Part shown: positions 1 to 7,081 of the stretch, in pieces
Numbering within the stretch: the stretch's first letter is position 1
How the letters are laid out: every line of letters starts with the position of its first letter
Source: Maribacter sp. 4G9
Lineage (GTDB): Bacteria; Bacteroidota; Bacteroidia; Flavobacteriales; Flavobacteriaceae
Direction: 5' to 3'
DNA length: 64,000 nucleotides
Assembly: GCF_002742265.1 (NCBI RefSeq)
Contig: NZ_MDGL01000007.1
Coordinates: 1-64,000, forward strand
Program-made: the position numbers and the translations under genes
Notes under the pieces: generated by a model
The model's input: the letters and a program-made list of their open reading frames with translations, nothing else
Told to the model about the DNA's origin: nothing
Database searches by the model: none

Positions 1-207
1 CCGGGGACATGGAAAAGGTCCTGCCCGAGAAAAGATCGGTCGAACAGTGTACCTTCCAACTTCGCTTGTGTATGTCGATACCAATGAATAACTTGGGTGG
101 GGCAGTTTGTTGTGTTTTCATATCTTTTGATTTTGGTGAATCTTAAAGATACTCGACAGGCTGCTTTTACATAGATGCTATAAGTAATTGCTTGTTCTTG
201 CCTACTT

Positions 208-231
208 CTGAAAATCCTCGCGGATTTTCAG
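208..231. repeat. Perfect hairpin, 10-bp stem
   Basis: CTGAAAATCC and GGATTTTCAG pair perfectly around a TCGC loop. There is no T-run on either side, so it is not an obvious Rho-independent terminator. Similar short palindromes occur repeatedly between genes in flavobacterial genomes, so it may be a dispersed repeat. Confidence 0.6.
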
Positions 232-288
232 CTTGGTGTGTACTTGCAAAGTTAAGTGCTAACCCACGCAACCACTCATAGCCGGGAC

Positions 289-380
289 CGATGATGTACA
301 ATTCACCTAAAGGTGAACCCAAGTCGCTACATTGTCGCCAAAGGCTCCAATTCCCGCCCCTTGGGATTTGTACATCATCG
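289..380. repeat. 12-base inverted repeat around a smaller hairpin
   Basis: CGATGATGTACA at 289-300 is the exact reverse complement of 369-380, 68 bases apart. Inside lies a second hairpin at 302-317 (TTCACCT, AA, AGGTGAA). The nested arrangement suggests one folded element or the remnant of a mobile unit; I cannot assign it to a known family. Confidence 0.5.
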
Positions 381-583
381 CAGGGCCATGCCAGTTTGCA
401 TAATCCGTAGGATGAGGGACCTGCGAACTTTTATCACCTTTAGGCGCCATCGAGGAAAACTGTACATATCAACGGCTACCAGCCCGACAAAGCCTTTCTG
501 GCGGGTATGCAACCTGGCCACGTTCAACACGTATTTGTAAATTTATCCCAACAAGTTGCGTAAATTTAAAATCCGTAACGTGG

Positions 584-1392
584 CTTCACATAGCCCTGCG
601 TTGTGCTTCATTATCACAAACCGCTAACTAATGATAAAATTCTTTAGAAAAATCCGCCAAAACTTACTTATGGAAAACAAAACTGGAAAGTATTTTAAAT
701 ATGCCGTTGGAGAAATTATACTAGTAGTAATCGGAATTTTAATCGCGTTACAGATTAATAATTGGAATGAAAATAGAAAAAGCACAAAAATTCGCAATAA
801 TTACTATAGACAGGTGTTACAAGATTTAGAAAAGGACACTATTTATATTAATAGAGTAATTGTATATCTTGATTCGAGTCTTACATTATATCAAAACTAT
901 TTAGAAAAATTACCTGAAGCTGAAAGTATTAATGATGTTATACCTCTTATTGGTACACTTGATTGGGAATTTGGTTATTATACTTTCAATACAAATACAA
1001 TAGAATCTTTACTATCTACGGGAGACATTAAATTAATGCCAGATGAAATTAGGAATGCTCTACTAGATTTGAGAACTACTCAAAATGTAATTGTTAAAAC
1101 TATATCTGGGAATAATGATGTTCATTTGAAGGATAGCCAAAAAGCGGTTGGTCTTGGACCTATAAATTATATTTTAAATATAAATCCCAAACTATTGAAC
1201 CAATTAATTAGGGAGGAAGATATAATTTCAGCAATTAACATCATAAATGGAACTTTTCAATTGAGAGATTATACAGATAAGAACTTACGAAAGCAAATGC
1301 AAAATATGCTAGAATCCACAAAAGAATTATCTGAATTAATCAACGAAGAGTTAAACAAATAACGAAAGCACAACAATGGCTCCTATGAAAAG
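584..1392. repeat. Imperfect inverted repeats flanking the DUF6090 gene
   Basis: The 32 bases at 584-615, reverse-complemented, align with 1358-1392: both contain GAA, GCACAAC, GGCT and ATG(T)GAAAAG-like blocks in the same order with small gaps. The outer arm ends 15 bases before the start codon; the other overlaps the stop codon. The arrangement recalls how integron attC halves sit around a cassette gene, but canonical spacing of the core sites is missing and no integrase is in view. Confidence 0.4.
631..1362 (+). CDS. DUF6090 family protein
   Basis: A 243-residue protein with the hallmark start of the flavobacterial DUF6090 family: a basic N-terminus (KFFRKIRQNLL), a short spacer ending KYFKYAVGEI, one membrane segment at about residues 26-42 and then QINNWNE. 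The rest is a soluble, helical, charged domain. The family is common in Bacteroidetes, often in several copies and in accessory DNA, and its function is unknown. The gene is more AT-rich than the housekeeping genes of the window. It stands alone between two imperfect inverted repeats (584-615 and 1358-1392), which would fit arrival as a unit. The start is supported by the family pattern; ATG directly follows CCGCTAACTA. Confidence 0.85.
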   Translation: MIKFFRKIRQNLLMENKTGKYFKYAVGEIILVVIGILIALQINNWNENRKSTKIRNNYYRQVLQDLEKDTIYINRVIVYLDSSLTLYQNYLEKLPEAESINDVIPLIGTLDWEFGYYTFNTNTIESLLSTGDIKLMPDEIRNALLDLRTTQNVIVKTISGNNDVHLKDSQKAVGLGPINYILNINPKLLNQLIREEDIISAINIINGTFQLRDYTDKNLRKQMQNMLESTKELSELINEELNK

Positions 1393-1840
1393 CCCTAGTC
1401 CAGTTCTCTAAAGTTAGTATTTAATTTTCAATTACTTCATAATGATGGTTTTGGGGTGTTGAATCGTTGATAATTCCGAAAGGATTATCAACCATTCAAT
1501 ACCATATAACTTGCTCGGCATCCTATATGGGATACACTTATTTTTGTGTTCACCGGCATCTGAATGATCATAAGCCATAATAAGTTTGGCAACTTACAAA
1601 CCGATTTGTTTCCCGATAGCTATCGGGAATGTTCCCAATACCGTGAAAACCACGATAAACGGCCAAGGAGTGGCCGTATCGATGACCGATAATCCGGTTC
1701 AAAATATCCATATACAGCCATATAACCGAACCATCGTCACAGGTTTTCACTGTATTTCCATAAAATTCGCCACCAGCGCTTCAACTCGCACGTTGCTTTC
1801 GCAAACGCCGCGCTATGCGCGCCGTTGGTTTTAATTTGGA
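1363..1840. other. Gene-poor stretch with palindromes
   Basis: No gene can be supported here. An open frame of 82 codons (1586-1834) has low-quality composition and runs through repeats. The stretch includes a perfect 16-base palindrome, CCCGATAGCTATCGGG (1614-1629), and a GC-rich hairpin at 1804-1826 (10-bp stem with one mismatch, TAT loop) just before the ParE-like remnant. Confidence 0.5.
1614..1629. repeat. 16-base perfect palindrome
   Basis: CCCGATAGCTATCGGG is its own reverse complement. I recall this palindrome as a frequent dispersed motif between genes in flavobacterial genomes; in this window I saw one copy. It does not sit at a promoter I can recognise. Confidence 0.6.
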
Positions 1841-2043
1841 ATGACTCAAGCTGACAAATACTTTGAATCATTTTTTACATATTTCGAGATTATTGCCCAA
1901 AGACCTTTTTCATTCGAATCGGTTGACTATAAAAAAAAGACTACAGACGCTGTCTTTGTGGAGTTGATAGTATTTATTTTAAAGTAGATGAAGATATTGT
2001 TGAAATAATGGCAATTATCGGAAAATAAGATTTGAATGAAAAA
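1841..2043 (+). pseudogene. Remnant of a RelE/ParE-type toxin gene
   Basis: The first frame (ATG at 1841) reads ADKYFESFF, then AQRPFSFESVDY. The frame is lost in a run of eight A at 1931-1938 and continues in another frame as YRRCLCGVDSIYF, KVDEDIVEIMAIIGK. It then meets TAA at 2026-2028, which is one C-to-T change from the expected Gln, followed by DLNEKL. These blocks, in this order, are the conserved second half of ParE-like toxins of type II toxin-antitoxin systems. About 25 N-terminal residues are missing and there is a stop just upstream (TAA at 1832-1834). No antitoxin gene is visible. The gene is therefore broken three ways: 5' truncation, a one-base frameshift and a nonsense change. 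A sequencing error could explain the homopolymer shift but not the other two. Confidence 0.7.
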
Positions 2044-2360
2044 CTGTTGTCTACAATAGTAACCGTTGCACAAGTCTAAATTTCTAATAAAATAGGATTT
2101 TCCTGATTTTAAGAATCTGGAAGTTGCTGGTTCTTAAGTGTATATTATTTTTCGAAACTTCTATTAATTCATAATTTGATTAAAAAAGAAGTTGTGCAAC
2201 AACCACACGCTTTATAATTAATTGTGGTCTGCTTTCCCAAATGGCAATCCATTGCAATTAACTATCTTCGGTACAAGCGGACATTTTCCTGGCTTCGACT
2301 GCGCTCAGCCTACATGAAAAGTCCGCAACTAATCATAACCTCACCGTTAAATGTAGAAAT
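2044..2360. other. Intergenic stretch with inverted repeats
   Basis: No gene seen. GTTGCACAA (2065-2073) is repeated inverted as TTGTGCAAC (about 2191-2199). A longer hairpin just before the next gene joins GCGGACATTTTC (2277-2288) with GAAAAGTCCGC (about 2317-2327). These may be repeat remnants of the same kind as those around the DUF6090 gene. Confidence 0.4.
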
Positions 2361-2852
2361 ATGAAATTTAGAAAAGCTTCCAAGTTCCTTTATTGTTTGG
2401 TTTTGTTTTTTCTGTATAATTCTGTTCTATCGCAAGATTTAAAGCACGAAAAGATGGAGCAACTAAGCTTCTTGGTTGGAGAATGGGTGGGTACATCAAA
2501 AATTTATGAAAACGGGATTGTCACCAAAACAGGTTCTGCCTACGAAAAAATCTCCTATGATTTAAACAGTAGCATTCTGGTCATTGAGTTGAATACCGAG
2601 TTTCTGCAACTCCATACAATAATCCTCTACGATGAGGCGGACGAAAAATATTACTACTATCGATTTTCTAAAGAAGGGGCCGCTAGATACCCCGCAGAAT
2701 TTAAGGAGGAACAACTCATTGTGTGGAAAGATGAAAAGACCAGATTCTTTTTTGGCAGCACACCTGAAGGGGGCTTTAAAGAATATGGGGAACAATTGAT
2801 CGATGGAGATTGGGTAAAAATTTTCGAAGATACTTTTAAGAATACGCAGTAA
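2361..2852 (+). CDS. Secreted protein, DUF1579/lipocalin-like
   Basis: A 163-residue protein with a clear signal peptide (basic start, hydrophobic residues about 9-22, cleavage likely after LSQ at 25). The mature part opens with EKMEQLSFLVGEWVGTS; an 'L..L.G.W.G' opening followed by short amphipathic strands is typical of DUF1579 and related heme-binding-like small beta barrels. It would act in the periplasm or outside the cell; ligand and role are unknown. It stands alone between repeat DNA and the CAT-like fragment. Its base composition is closer to the core genes than to the upstream accessory stretch. The assignment to the barrel class is inference from the motif only. Confidence 0.75.
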   Translation: MKFRKASKFLYCLVLFFLYNSVLSQDLKHEKMEQLSFLVGEWVGTSKIYENGIVTKTGSAYEKISYDLNSSILVIELNTEFLQLHTIILYDEADEKYYYYRFSKEGAARYPAEFKEEQLIVWKDEKTRFFFGSTPEGGFKEYGEQLIDGDWVKIFEDTFKNTQ

Positions 2853-2993
2853 ATGAATTATCAAACACATCCATGGCTCTAAGCAATGGTGCCATTACCT
2901 CTTGTGTTTTTAGCTCTCTGTGTATGCCAAAAAAAAATCCATATCCTACCCATTAGTCTATTGGCAATAATTGTATTCAAAAACCTACAAAAA

Positions 2994-3071
2994 ATGTTTA
3001 ATGAAAAAATTGACTTAGCTACATGGGAAAGAAAAGAGCATTTTGATTTTTTTTCAATACTTTGTAGGTAA
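2994..3071 (+). pseudogene. 5' fragment of a chloramphenicol-acetyltransferase-like gene
   Basis: ATG at 2994 starts a short frame reading NEKIDLATWERKEHFDFF, which matches the N-terminal block of chloramphenicol acetyltransferase-type proteins (pattern ID..TW.RKEHF.FF). The match ends abruptly; the frame closes with a stop at 3069-3071 and the next gene starts 20 bases later. The usual continuation of the family is absent. I read it as the stub of a deleted catA-like gene. The longer frame beginning at 2886 adds upstream residues that do not look coding. Confidence 0.55.
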
Positions 3072-3091
3072 AACCAATAAACGACTTTAAA

Positions 3092-3742
3092 ATGAAAAAA
3101 ATATTCCTCCTTACCCTGATAGTCTCTCAACTCGGTTGGGTTTATGACATCAGGGCACAGCAAAAAGACAACTCCAAAAACAATAGATGGATTTCCCTAT
3201 TTAACGGAGAAAATCTGGATGGTTGGAAAGTAGGGGAGAATGCCACCAGTTTTTCCATTGTGGACGGGGCCATTAAGGTTCAAGGAGATGTAGGGCATCT
3301 TTTTTATAACGGTGAAGTAGAAGGCCATCAGTTCCAAAATTTTGAGTTCAAGACTACCGTGATGACCAAACCTGGGGCAAATTCCGGGATTTACATCCAT
3401 ACGAAATATCAAGAAGACGGTTGGCCCTCACAAGGCTACGAAGTTCAGGTGAATAACTCCCACACGGATTGGAAACGTACCGGAAGTCTCTATGACATCG
3501 TGGATCTAAAAGAAAACTACGTACATGATGACGAATGGTATACGGAGCACATAAAGGTAGAAGGTAACAGGGTCATTGTGAAAATTAATGATATCGTTGT
3601 TGTGGATTATACGGAACCTTCCCAGCCCAAAAGAAATGAAGGCTCCATGCGGCTATTGAAGGGAGGGACTTTTGCACTACAGGCCCATGACCCCAACAGC
3701 ATCGTATTTTTTAAGGACATTATGGTAAAACCCTTACCTTAA
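3092..3742 (+). CDS. DUF1080 family secreted protein (3-keto-disaccharide hydrolase type)
   Basis: A 216-residue exported protein: signal peptide at residues 1-22, then WISLFNGENLDGW, the classic opening of DUF1080, followed by SGIYIHTKY, GYEVQVNNSH and GSLYDIVD. The fold is a concanavalin-like beta sandwich; some members hydrolyse 3-keto-glycosides in the periplasm. Length matches single-domain members. No dehydrogenase partner for 3-keto sugar formation is nearby, so the substrate is unknown. It is preceded by the CAT-like stub and followed by the GNAT gene on the same strand. Confidence 0.88.
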   Translation: MKKIFLLTLIVSQLGWVYDIRAQQKDNSKNNRWISLFNGENLDGWKVGENATSFSIVDGAIKVQGDVGHLFYNGEVEGHQFQNFEFKTTVMTKPGANSGIYIHTKYQEDGWPSQGYEVQVNNSHTDWKRTGSLYDIVDLKENYVHDDEWYTEHIKVEGNRVIVKINDIVVVDYTEPSQPKRNEGSMRLLKGGTFALQAHDPNSIVFFKDIMVKPLP

Positions 3743-3771
3743 AAATAAAACTGACCAAATCCCAATTCGTT

Positions 3772-4266
3772 TTGCCAACTATCATAGCCGTAAGCTCAAC
3801 AGCGCATATAGCAACAGTCGCCCATTTGGCTCAAACCATCTGGACCGACCATTACACGCCCATTATTGGTTCGTTACAGGTAGATTACATGTTGGCGAAA
3901 TATCAGTCGGAAACGGCCATAAATGACCAAATTAAAGAAGGGTATCAGTATTATTTGATAAAAACCGATGTTGGTCATGCAGGCTATTTTGCCTTGAGCC
4001 TTCACAAAGATTTTCTTTTTTTGAGCAAGTTTTATGTGCTCAAAAACATGCGTGGAAATGGGTTGGGTAAATTGGCCCTTTCCTTCATCGAAAATAAAGC
4101 AATGGAATACCATTTGCCCAAAATAAGGCTCACTGTTAACAAGTACAATTCTAAGTCCATCTCCGCCTATAAAAAAATGGGTTTTGCCAATGTTGACTCC
4201 ATCGTGCAGGATATAGGGAATGGATATGTTATGGACGATTATGTTCTTGAGAAGAATATTACTTAG
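3772..4266 (+). CDS. GNAT family N-acetyltransferase
   Basis: A 164-residue protein with the GNAT fold: an N-terminal helix pair (to about residue 50), central strands around GHAGYFALS and FLFLSKFYVL, and the acetyl-CoA pyrophosphate loop RGNGLG at residues 94-99, then KIRLTVNKYN and a C-terminal KMGF motif. It transfers an acetyl group from acetyl-CoA to an unknown small molecule or protein in the cytoplasm. The only reasonable start is TTG at 3772; there is no in-frame ATG before residue 40. It lies 30 bases after the DUF1080 gene and may share its transcript. Confidence 0.88.
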   Translation: MPTIIAVSSTAHIATVAHLAQTIWTDHYTPIIGSLQVDYMLAKYQSETAINDQIKEGYQYYLIKTDVGHAGYFALSLHKDFLFLSKFYVLKNMRGNGLGKLALSFIENKAMEYHLPKIRLTVNKYNSKSISAYKKMGFANVDSIVQDIGNGYVMDDYVLEKNIT

Positions 4267-4283
4267 AAAAACGTATACAATTC

Positions 4284-4291
4284 TACTTTTG
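4284..4291 (+). promoter_or_regulatory. Candidate -7 box for the VOC gene
   Basis: TACTTTTG matches the Bacteroidetes -7 consensus TAnnTTTG and lies 20 bases before the ATG at 4312. I see no good TTG element at the right distance upstream. Confidence 0.4.
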
Positions 4292-4311
4292 CCTAACTTA
4301 TATCTAAAAAT

Positions 4312-4668
4312 ATGTTGACCGAAATCCATCCCAAATTACCCATGCGCAATAAGAACAGAACCATGAACTATTATATGGATACGTTGGGCTTTCGTAATAT
4401 AGGCGATGTAGATTATCCGGATTACTTGATGCTCGAGAAGGACAGTGTTCAAATCCATTTCTTCCTTTTTAAAGGTTTGGACCCCAAAGAAAATTACGGC
4501 CAGGTCTATATTCGCTGTAATGATATTGACCATTTTTATACAGCACTTCTGGAGCAAAATGTGGCCATTCATCCCAATGGGAAATTAACGGTAAAACCTT
4601 GGGGACAAAAGGAATTCTCCCTCCTTGATCCTGATAACAACTTGTTGACTTTTGGGCAAAGCCTCTGA
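4312..4668 (+). CDS. VOC family protein (glyoxalase/bleomycin-resistance fold)
   Basis: A 118-residue single-domain protein of the vicinal oxygen chelate superfamily. The order of motifs is that of bleomycin-resistance-like members: KLPMRNKNRTMNYYMDTLGF, then DYLMLEKDSVQIHFFLF, then VYIRCNDIDHFYTALLEQ, and finally WGQKEFSLLDPDNNLLTFGQ. Such proteins act as dimers, either binding a drug or as a metal-dependent lyase/isomerase; the exact substrate cannot be read from the sequence. The gene follows the GNAT gene by 45 bases and has its own likely -7 box. Confidence 0.88.
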   Translation: MLTEIHPKLPMRNKNRTMNYYMDTLGFRNIGDVDYPDYLMLEKDSVQIHFFLFKGLDPKENYGQVYIRCNDIDHFYTALLEQNVAIHPNGKLTVKPWGQKEFSLLDPDNNLLTFGQSL

Positions 4669-4758
4669 TTGATTTAAATAATTGTTTATCAGCATTTTAA
4701 AATAAAAATAAAAAATCCCAACGGATCGATTTTAAATCGACCTTCGCGCGAAAAATCA

Positions 4759-5361
4759 ATGACCTTACCGCAAAAAGTAACGTTGATAGAACAGTTGTTC
4801 CATCAACTGGAAAAGGAAACCGCAGCTTTTCAAAATAATACGGGTTTAAGTTGTCTTTCCGGCTGTGGAAGGTGCTGCACCCATCCAGCTATAGAAGCGT
4901 CCCCATTGGAGTTTTTACCATGGGCCTTTCACTTGTTTTTAACCGGTGAGGCAGAAAAAATGTTGCAGATCCTTAGGGAGATTCAAACCCCTACCTGCGT
5001 AAACTACCAGCCACTTACCCTTGTAGACCAAGGCCATTGCAAAACCTATAGGTATCGCGGGCTTATATGCCGGTTGTTCGGCTACGGGGCCAGTACCGAT
5101 AAATATGGCAAGCTTAGACTGGCAACTTGTAAGGTCATAAAGGAGGGGCAAGCGGAAAATTTTGCATCGGCTTCGGAAAAAATAAGCCAAGGCCTTTCCG
5201 TTCCGGTTTTTACGGAATACTACATGCAGCTCAACCAGATTGATTTTCGTTTGGGAAATATCATTGTACCCGTAAACAAGGCGTTACGATTGGCCTTGGA
5301 AGAAGTGTTGCAATACTATGCCTATAGACCCTTGCCACTTTCTGACAAGGAGTGCGTTTAA
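4759..5361 (+). CDS. YkgJ family cysteine cluster protein
   Basis: A 200-residue cytoplasmic protein. Residues 32-40 form the cysteine cluster SCLSGCGRCC (Cys32, 36, 39, 40) that defines the YkgJ/CxxCxxCC family, with further cysteines at about 80, 94, 104 and 124 that could complete a metal or Fe-S site. The biochemical role of the family is not settled. The gene stands alone; an AT-rich leader with a small palindrome (TCGATTT/AAATCGA, about 4726-4740) lies just upstream and could be an operator, though this is only a pattern. Confidence 0.88.
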   Translation: MTLPQKVTLIEQLFHQLEKETAAFQNNTGLSCLSGCGRCCTHPAIEASPLEFLPWAFHLFLTGEAEKMLQILREIQTPTCVNYQPLTLVDQGHCKTYRYRGLICRLFGYGASTDKYGKLRLATCKVIKEGQAENFASASEKISQGLSVPVFTEYYMQLNQIDFRLGNIIVPVNKALRLALEEVLQYYAYRPLPLSDKECV

Positions 5362-5503
5362 AACGCATTAGAACTAATCTTTGATTTAATGGAGTTAAGC
5401 ATAGGAATGCCCATGGCTTACCTTGTTTCTCTATTAATCCGGATGCTAATTGCTGTCTCATTTAATAAGCTGGCCAAGTTAGAGTCCCCAAAAAGATTTA
5501 GAA

Positions 5504-5968
5504 ATGAACATTTATAAAGCCATCAAGGACGATCATGATATCCAACGGGAATTATGCTCCAAAATCCTAAAAACCTCAGGAGATTCCGAAAAAAGAAGGG
5601 ATATCTGGGAGGAATTGAAGAAGGAATTGGAAGTACATGAAGTTGCGGAAGAGCGATATTTTTATTCTCCATTGATAGATTCCGATAAGATGCAGGAAGA
5701 TGCCAGACACGGCATGGCAGAACACCATGAAATGGACGAACTCATAGAAGAACTGGACGATACCGATATGAGTTCCCCACATTGGTTGGCCACTATGCAA
5801 AAACTTGCCGAGAAGGTAGAACACCACTTGAAGGATGAGGAAGAGGACTTCTTTAAAAAGGCAAAGAAAATCTATTCCAGTGAAGAAGCGGAATCCCTAG
5901 CCAAAAGCTATGGGGAAACGGTTTCAGAATATAGAAAGGGATGGCCAGAAGCCATTCCCGGCAAATAA
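5504..5968 (+). CDS. Hemerythrin domain protein
   Basis: A 154-residue, highly charged, all-helical protein. The likely iron ligands of the hemerythrin HHE fold occur in order: His11, His45 with Glu49, His74/75 with nearby Glu, and His107/108 followed by an acidic run. Such proteins bind a non-heme di-iron centre and serve in oxygen or NO sensing, storage or stress defence in the cytoplasm. It is monocistronic. The start ATG is preceded by an A-rich region typical of flavobacterial leaders. Confidence 0.9.
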   Translation: MNIYKAIKDDHDIQRELCSKILKTSGDSEKRRDIWEELKKELEVHEVAEERYFYSPLIDSDKMQEDARHGMAEHHEMDELIEELDDTDMSSPHWLATMQKLAEKVEHHLKDEEEDFFKKAKKIYSSEEAESLAKSYGETVSEYRKGWPEAIPGK

Positions 5969-5994
5969 TAAATAGTTGCTATTTCAACAAAAAT

Positions 5995-6023
5995 CCGCAG
6001 GGAGATTTTATACTCCCTGGCGG
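5995..6023 (-). terminator. Hairpin between convergent genes
   Basis: CCGC-AGGGAG pairs with CTCCCT-G-GCGG around an AT loop. Read on the minus strand it is followed by ATTTTTG, so it probably ends the lipoprotein transcript; it could also slow transcripts from the hemerythrin gene. Confidence 0.6.
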
Positions 6024-6048
6024 TTTGAACAACTAACCAACCTAAAAA

Positions 6049-6963
6049 CTATTTTGCTCGCTTCCTTACCACATCCATGGTAGGATTGGAAGTCTTTATT
6101 CTTTTCTTAGCTACGGTACCCTTGCCCGTTTTTAAATATTGCTGATATCCCCTACCCTTAAATTCGTAGATAGTTCCGCTATCTGGGTGATATAATTCTA
6201 TAGTGCCATCATTGACCACATATAGCTCAAAATAATCGTTGCCAAAAAAATCATAATCCAAGGTCAAGGTCTTTAAGGAAGTATCGTTGGCAACATCATA
6301 GACCTGATAATTCCCTTCATAATCCCACTGCAGACTACCCAAGGACGTTCCGGGAGCATCCACCGAAGAACGGAAGAAATTGGGCAAAAACTGTAGAAAG
6401 TTCTCATCGTCAAAATCGTTCAATTTCCCTTCCACACTGGTATAGGTCTTTTCCCAAGCATCGTACTCCTGGATGAAGTAGTTGATGTTATCATAAAATA
6501 CCTGGTCGTAATCAAAATTGTTTCTTTGATAACCTTGAAGTATATATGATGTGTCCGTGCTGGGGTCGTAAAGCTCTATCGTACTTCCATTAACGGCATA
6601 CACCTCCAATAACCATGTTCCGTCCACATCATGATCTATTTCTACCACGCCACGGTACGTATCATAAAAACCAACGTCGATTCCAAACCCGTTTCCGGTC
6701 TTCCCGATGCCCACAATATTGTTGTTGGCATAAAAAGTACCACGATCAAAACTAACGGTAAAGGCCCTTTGTAAAAAAGGAACTTCGCCACTTCCACGGG
6801 TTTCATTGATATCTACATACCATAGGTCATACGATTGCAAAACCTGATCCGTATTAAAGGCGGATTCCTCAATGAATTGATCCTCAATAAGTACATCTGC
6901 ATAGCAGGAAACCAATAAAGTCGCCAGTAATGCATATCCAAAAAGTAGTTTTACATGTTTCAT
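6049..6963 (-). CDS. Lipoprotein of unknown function
   Basis: A 304-residue protein starting MKHVKLLF, with a lipoprotein signal peptide and lipobox LLVSC (Cys20). The open frame extends 60 codons upstream, but that part overlaps the divergent gpsA start and lacks a signal, so the ATG at 6963 is chosen. The mature part contains two similar blocks, each with a strand-rich 'Y..NFDYD' or 'YDFFGNDYFELY' pattern and 'IELY(D/H)P', so it may be an internal duplication of a beta-rich domain. The tail is basic (KKRIKTSNP). Related flavobacterial proteins next to gpsA have, as I recall, been labelled nicotinic acid mononucleotide adenylyltransferase, which this sequence does not support. It faces away from gpsA. 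Confidence 0.8.
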   Translation of the reverse strand: MKHVKLLFGYALLATLLVSCYADVLIEDQFIEESAFNTDQVLQSYDLWYVDINETRGSGEVPFLQRAFTVSFDRGTFYANNNIVGIGKTGNGFGIDVGFYDTYRGVVEIDHDVDGTWLLEVYAVNGSTIELYDPSTDTSYILQGYQRNNFDYDQVFYDNINYFIQEYDAWEKTYTSVEGKLNDFDDENFLQFLPNFFRSSVDAPGTSLGSLQWDYEGNYQVYDVANDTSLKTLTLDYDFFGNDYFELYVVNDGTIELYHPDSGTIYEFKGRGYQQYLKTGKGTVAKKRIKTSNPTMDVVRKRAK

Positions 6964-7081
6964 AACCCTCAGTTTTAATTCTAGAACAAATAAAACAAGC
7001 ACCGTGCCAAAACAGCGAACACGTTGATTTACAGCGCATATACCACTACCAATAATTTGGTAATTTAGCGGCATTATATAA

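Larger units (their letters stand above)
1..630. other. Non-coding accessory stretch with hairpins
   Basis: I find no convincing gene in the first 630 bases. Frames open at the left edge (for example ATG at 9 to a stop at 144-146) resemble nothing I know. The stretch holds a perfect 10-bp stem with a TCGC loop (208-231), a 12-base inverted repeat (289-300 with 369-380) and a 7-bp stem with a 2-base loop (302-317). The last 50 bases lead into the DUF6090 gene and carry one arm of the imperfect inverted repeat that flanks it. Such hairpin-rich, gene-poor DNA fits a decayed accessory or cassette-like region; that reading is inference. Confidence 0.5.

Noticed and set aside
313-540. 75-codon open frame in the left end
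   Set aside because: Arg/Thr-rich composition, overlaps hairpins, no start context and no recognisable motif.
584-1392. Canonical integron attC sites around the DUF6090 gene
   Set aside because: Inverted arms exist, but core-site spacing does not fit and no integrase is visible, so only 'cassette-like' is claimed.
1586-1834. 82-codon open frame (and a minus-strand counterpart at 1568-1750)
   Set aside because: Runs through a palindrome and a GC-rich hairpin; sequence does not look like a folded protein.
2886-3071. 61-codon frame as an intact small membrane protein
   Set aside because: Only its last 25 codons match a family (CAT); the upstream part appears to be non-coding DNA in frame by chance.
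5389-5517. 42-codon frame between the YkgJ and hemerythrin genes
   Set aside because: Overlaps the hemerythrin start and has no motif; probably chance.
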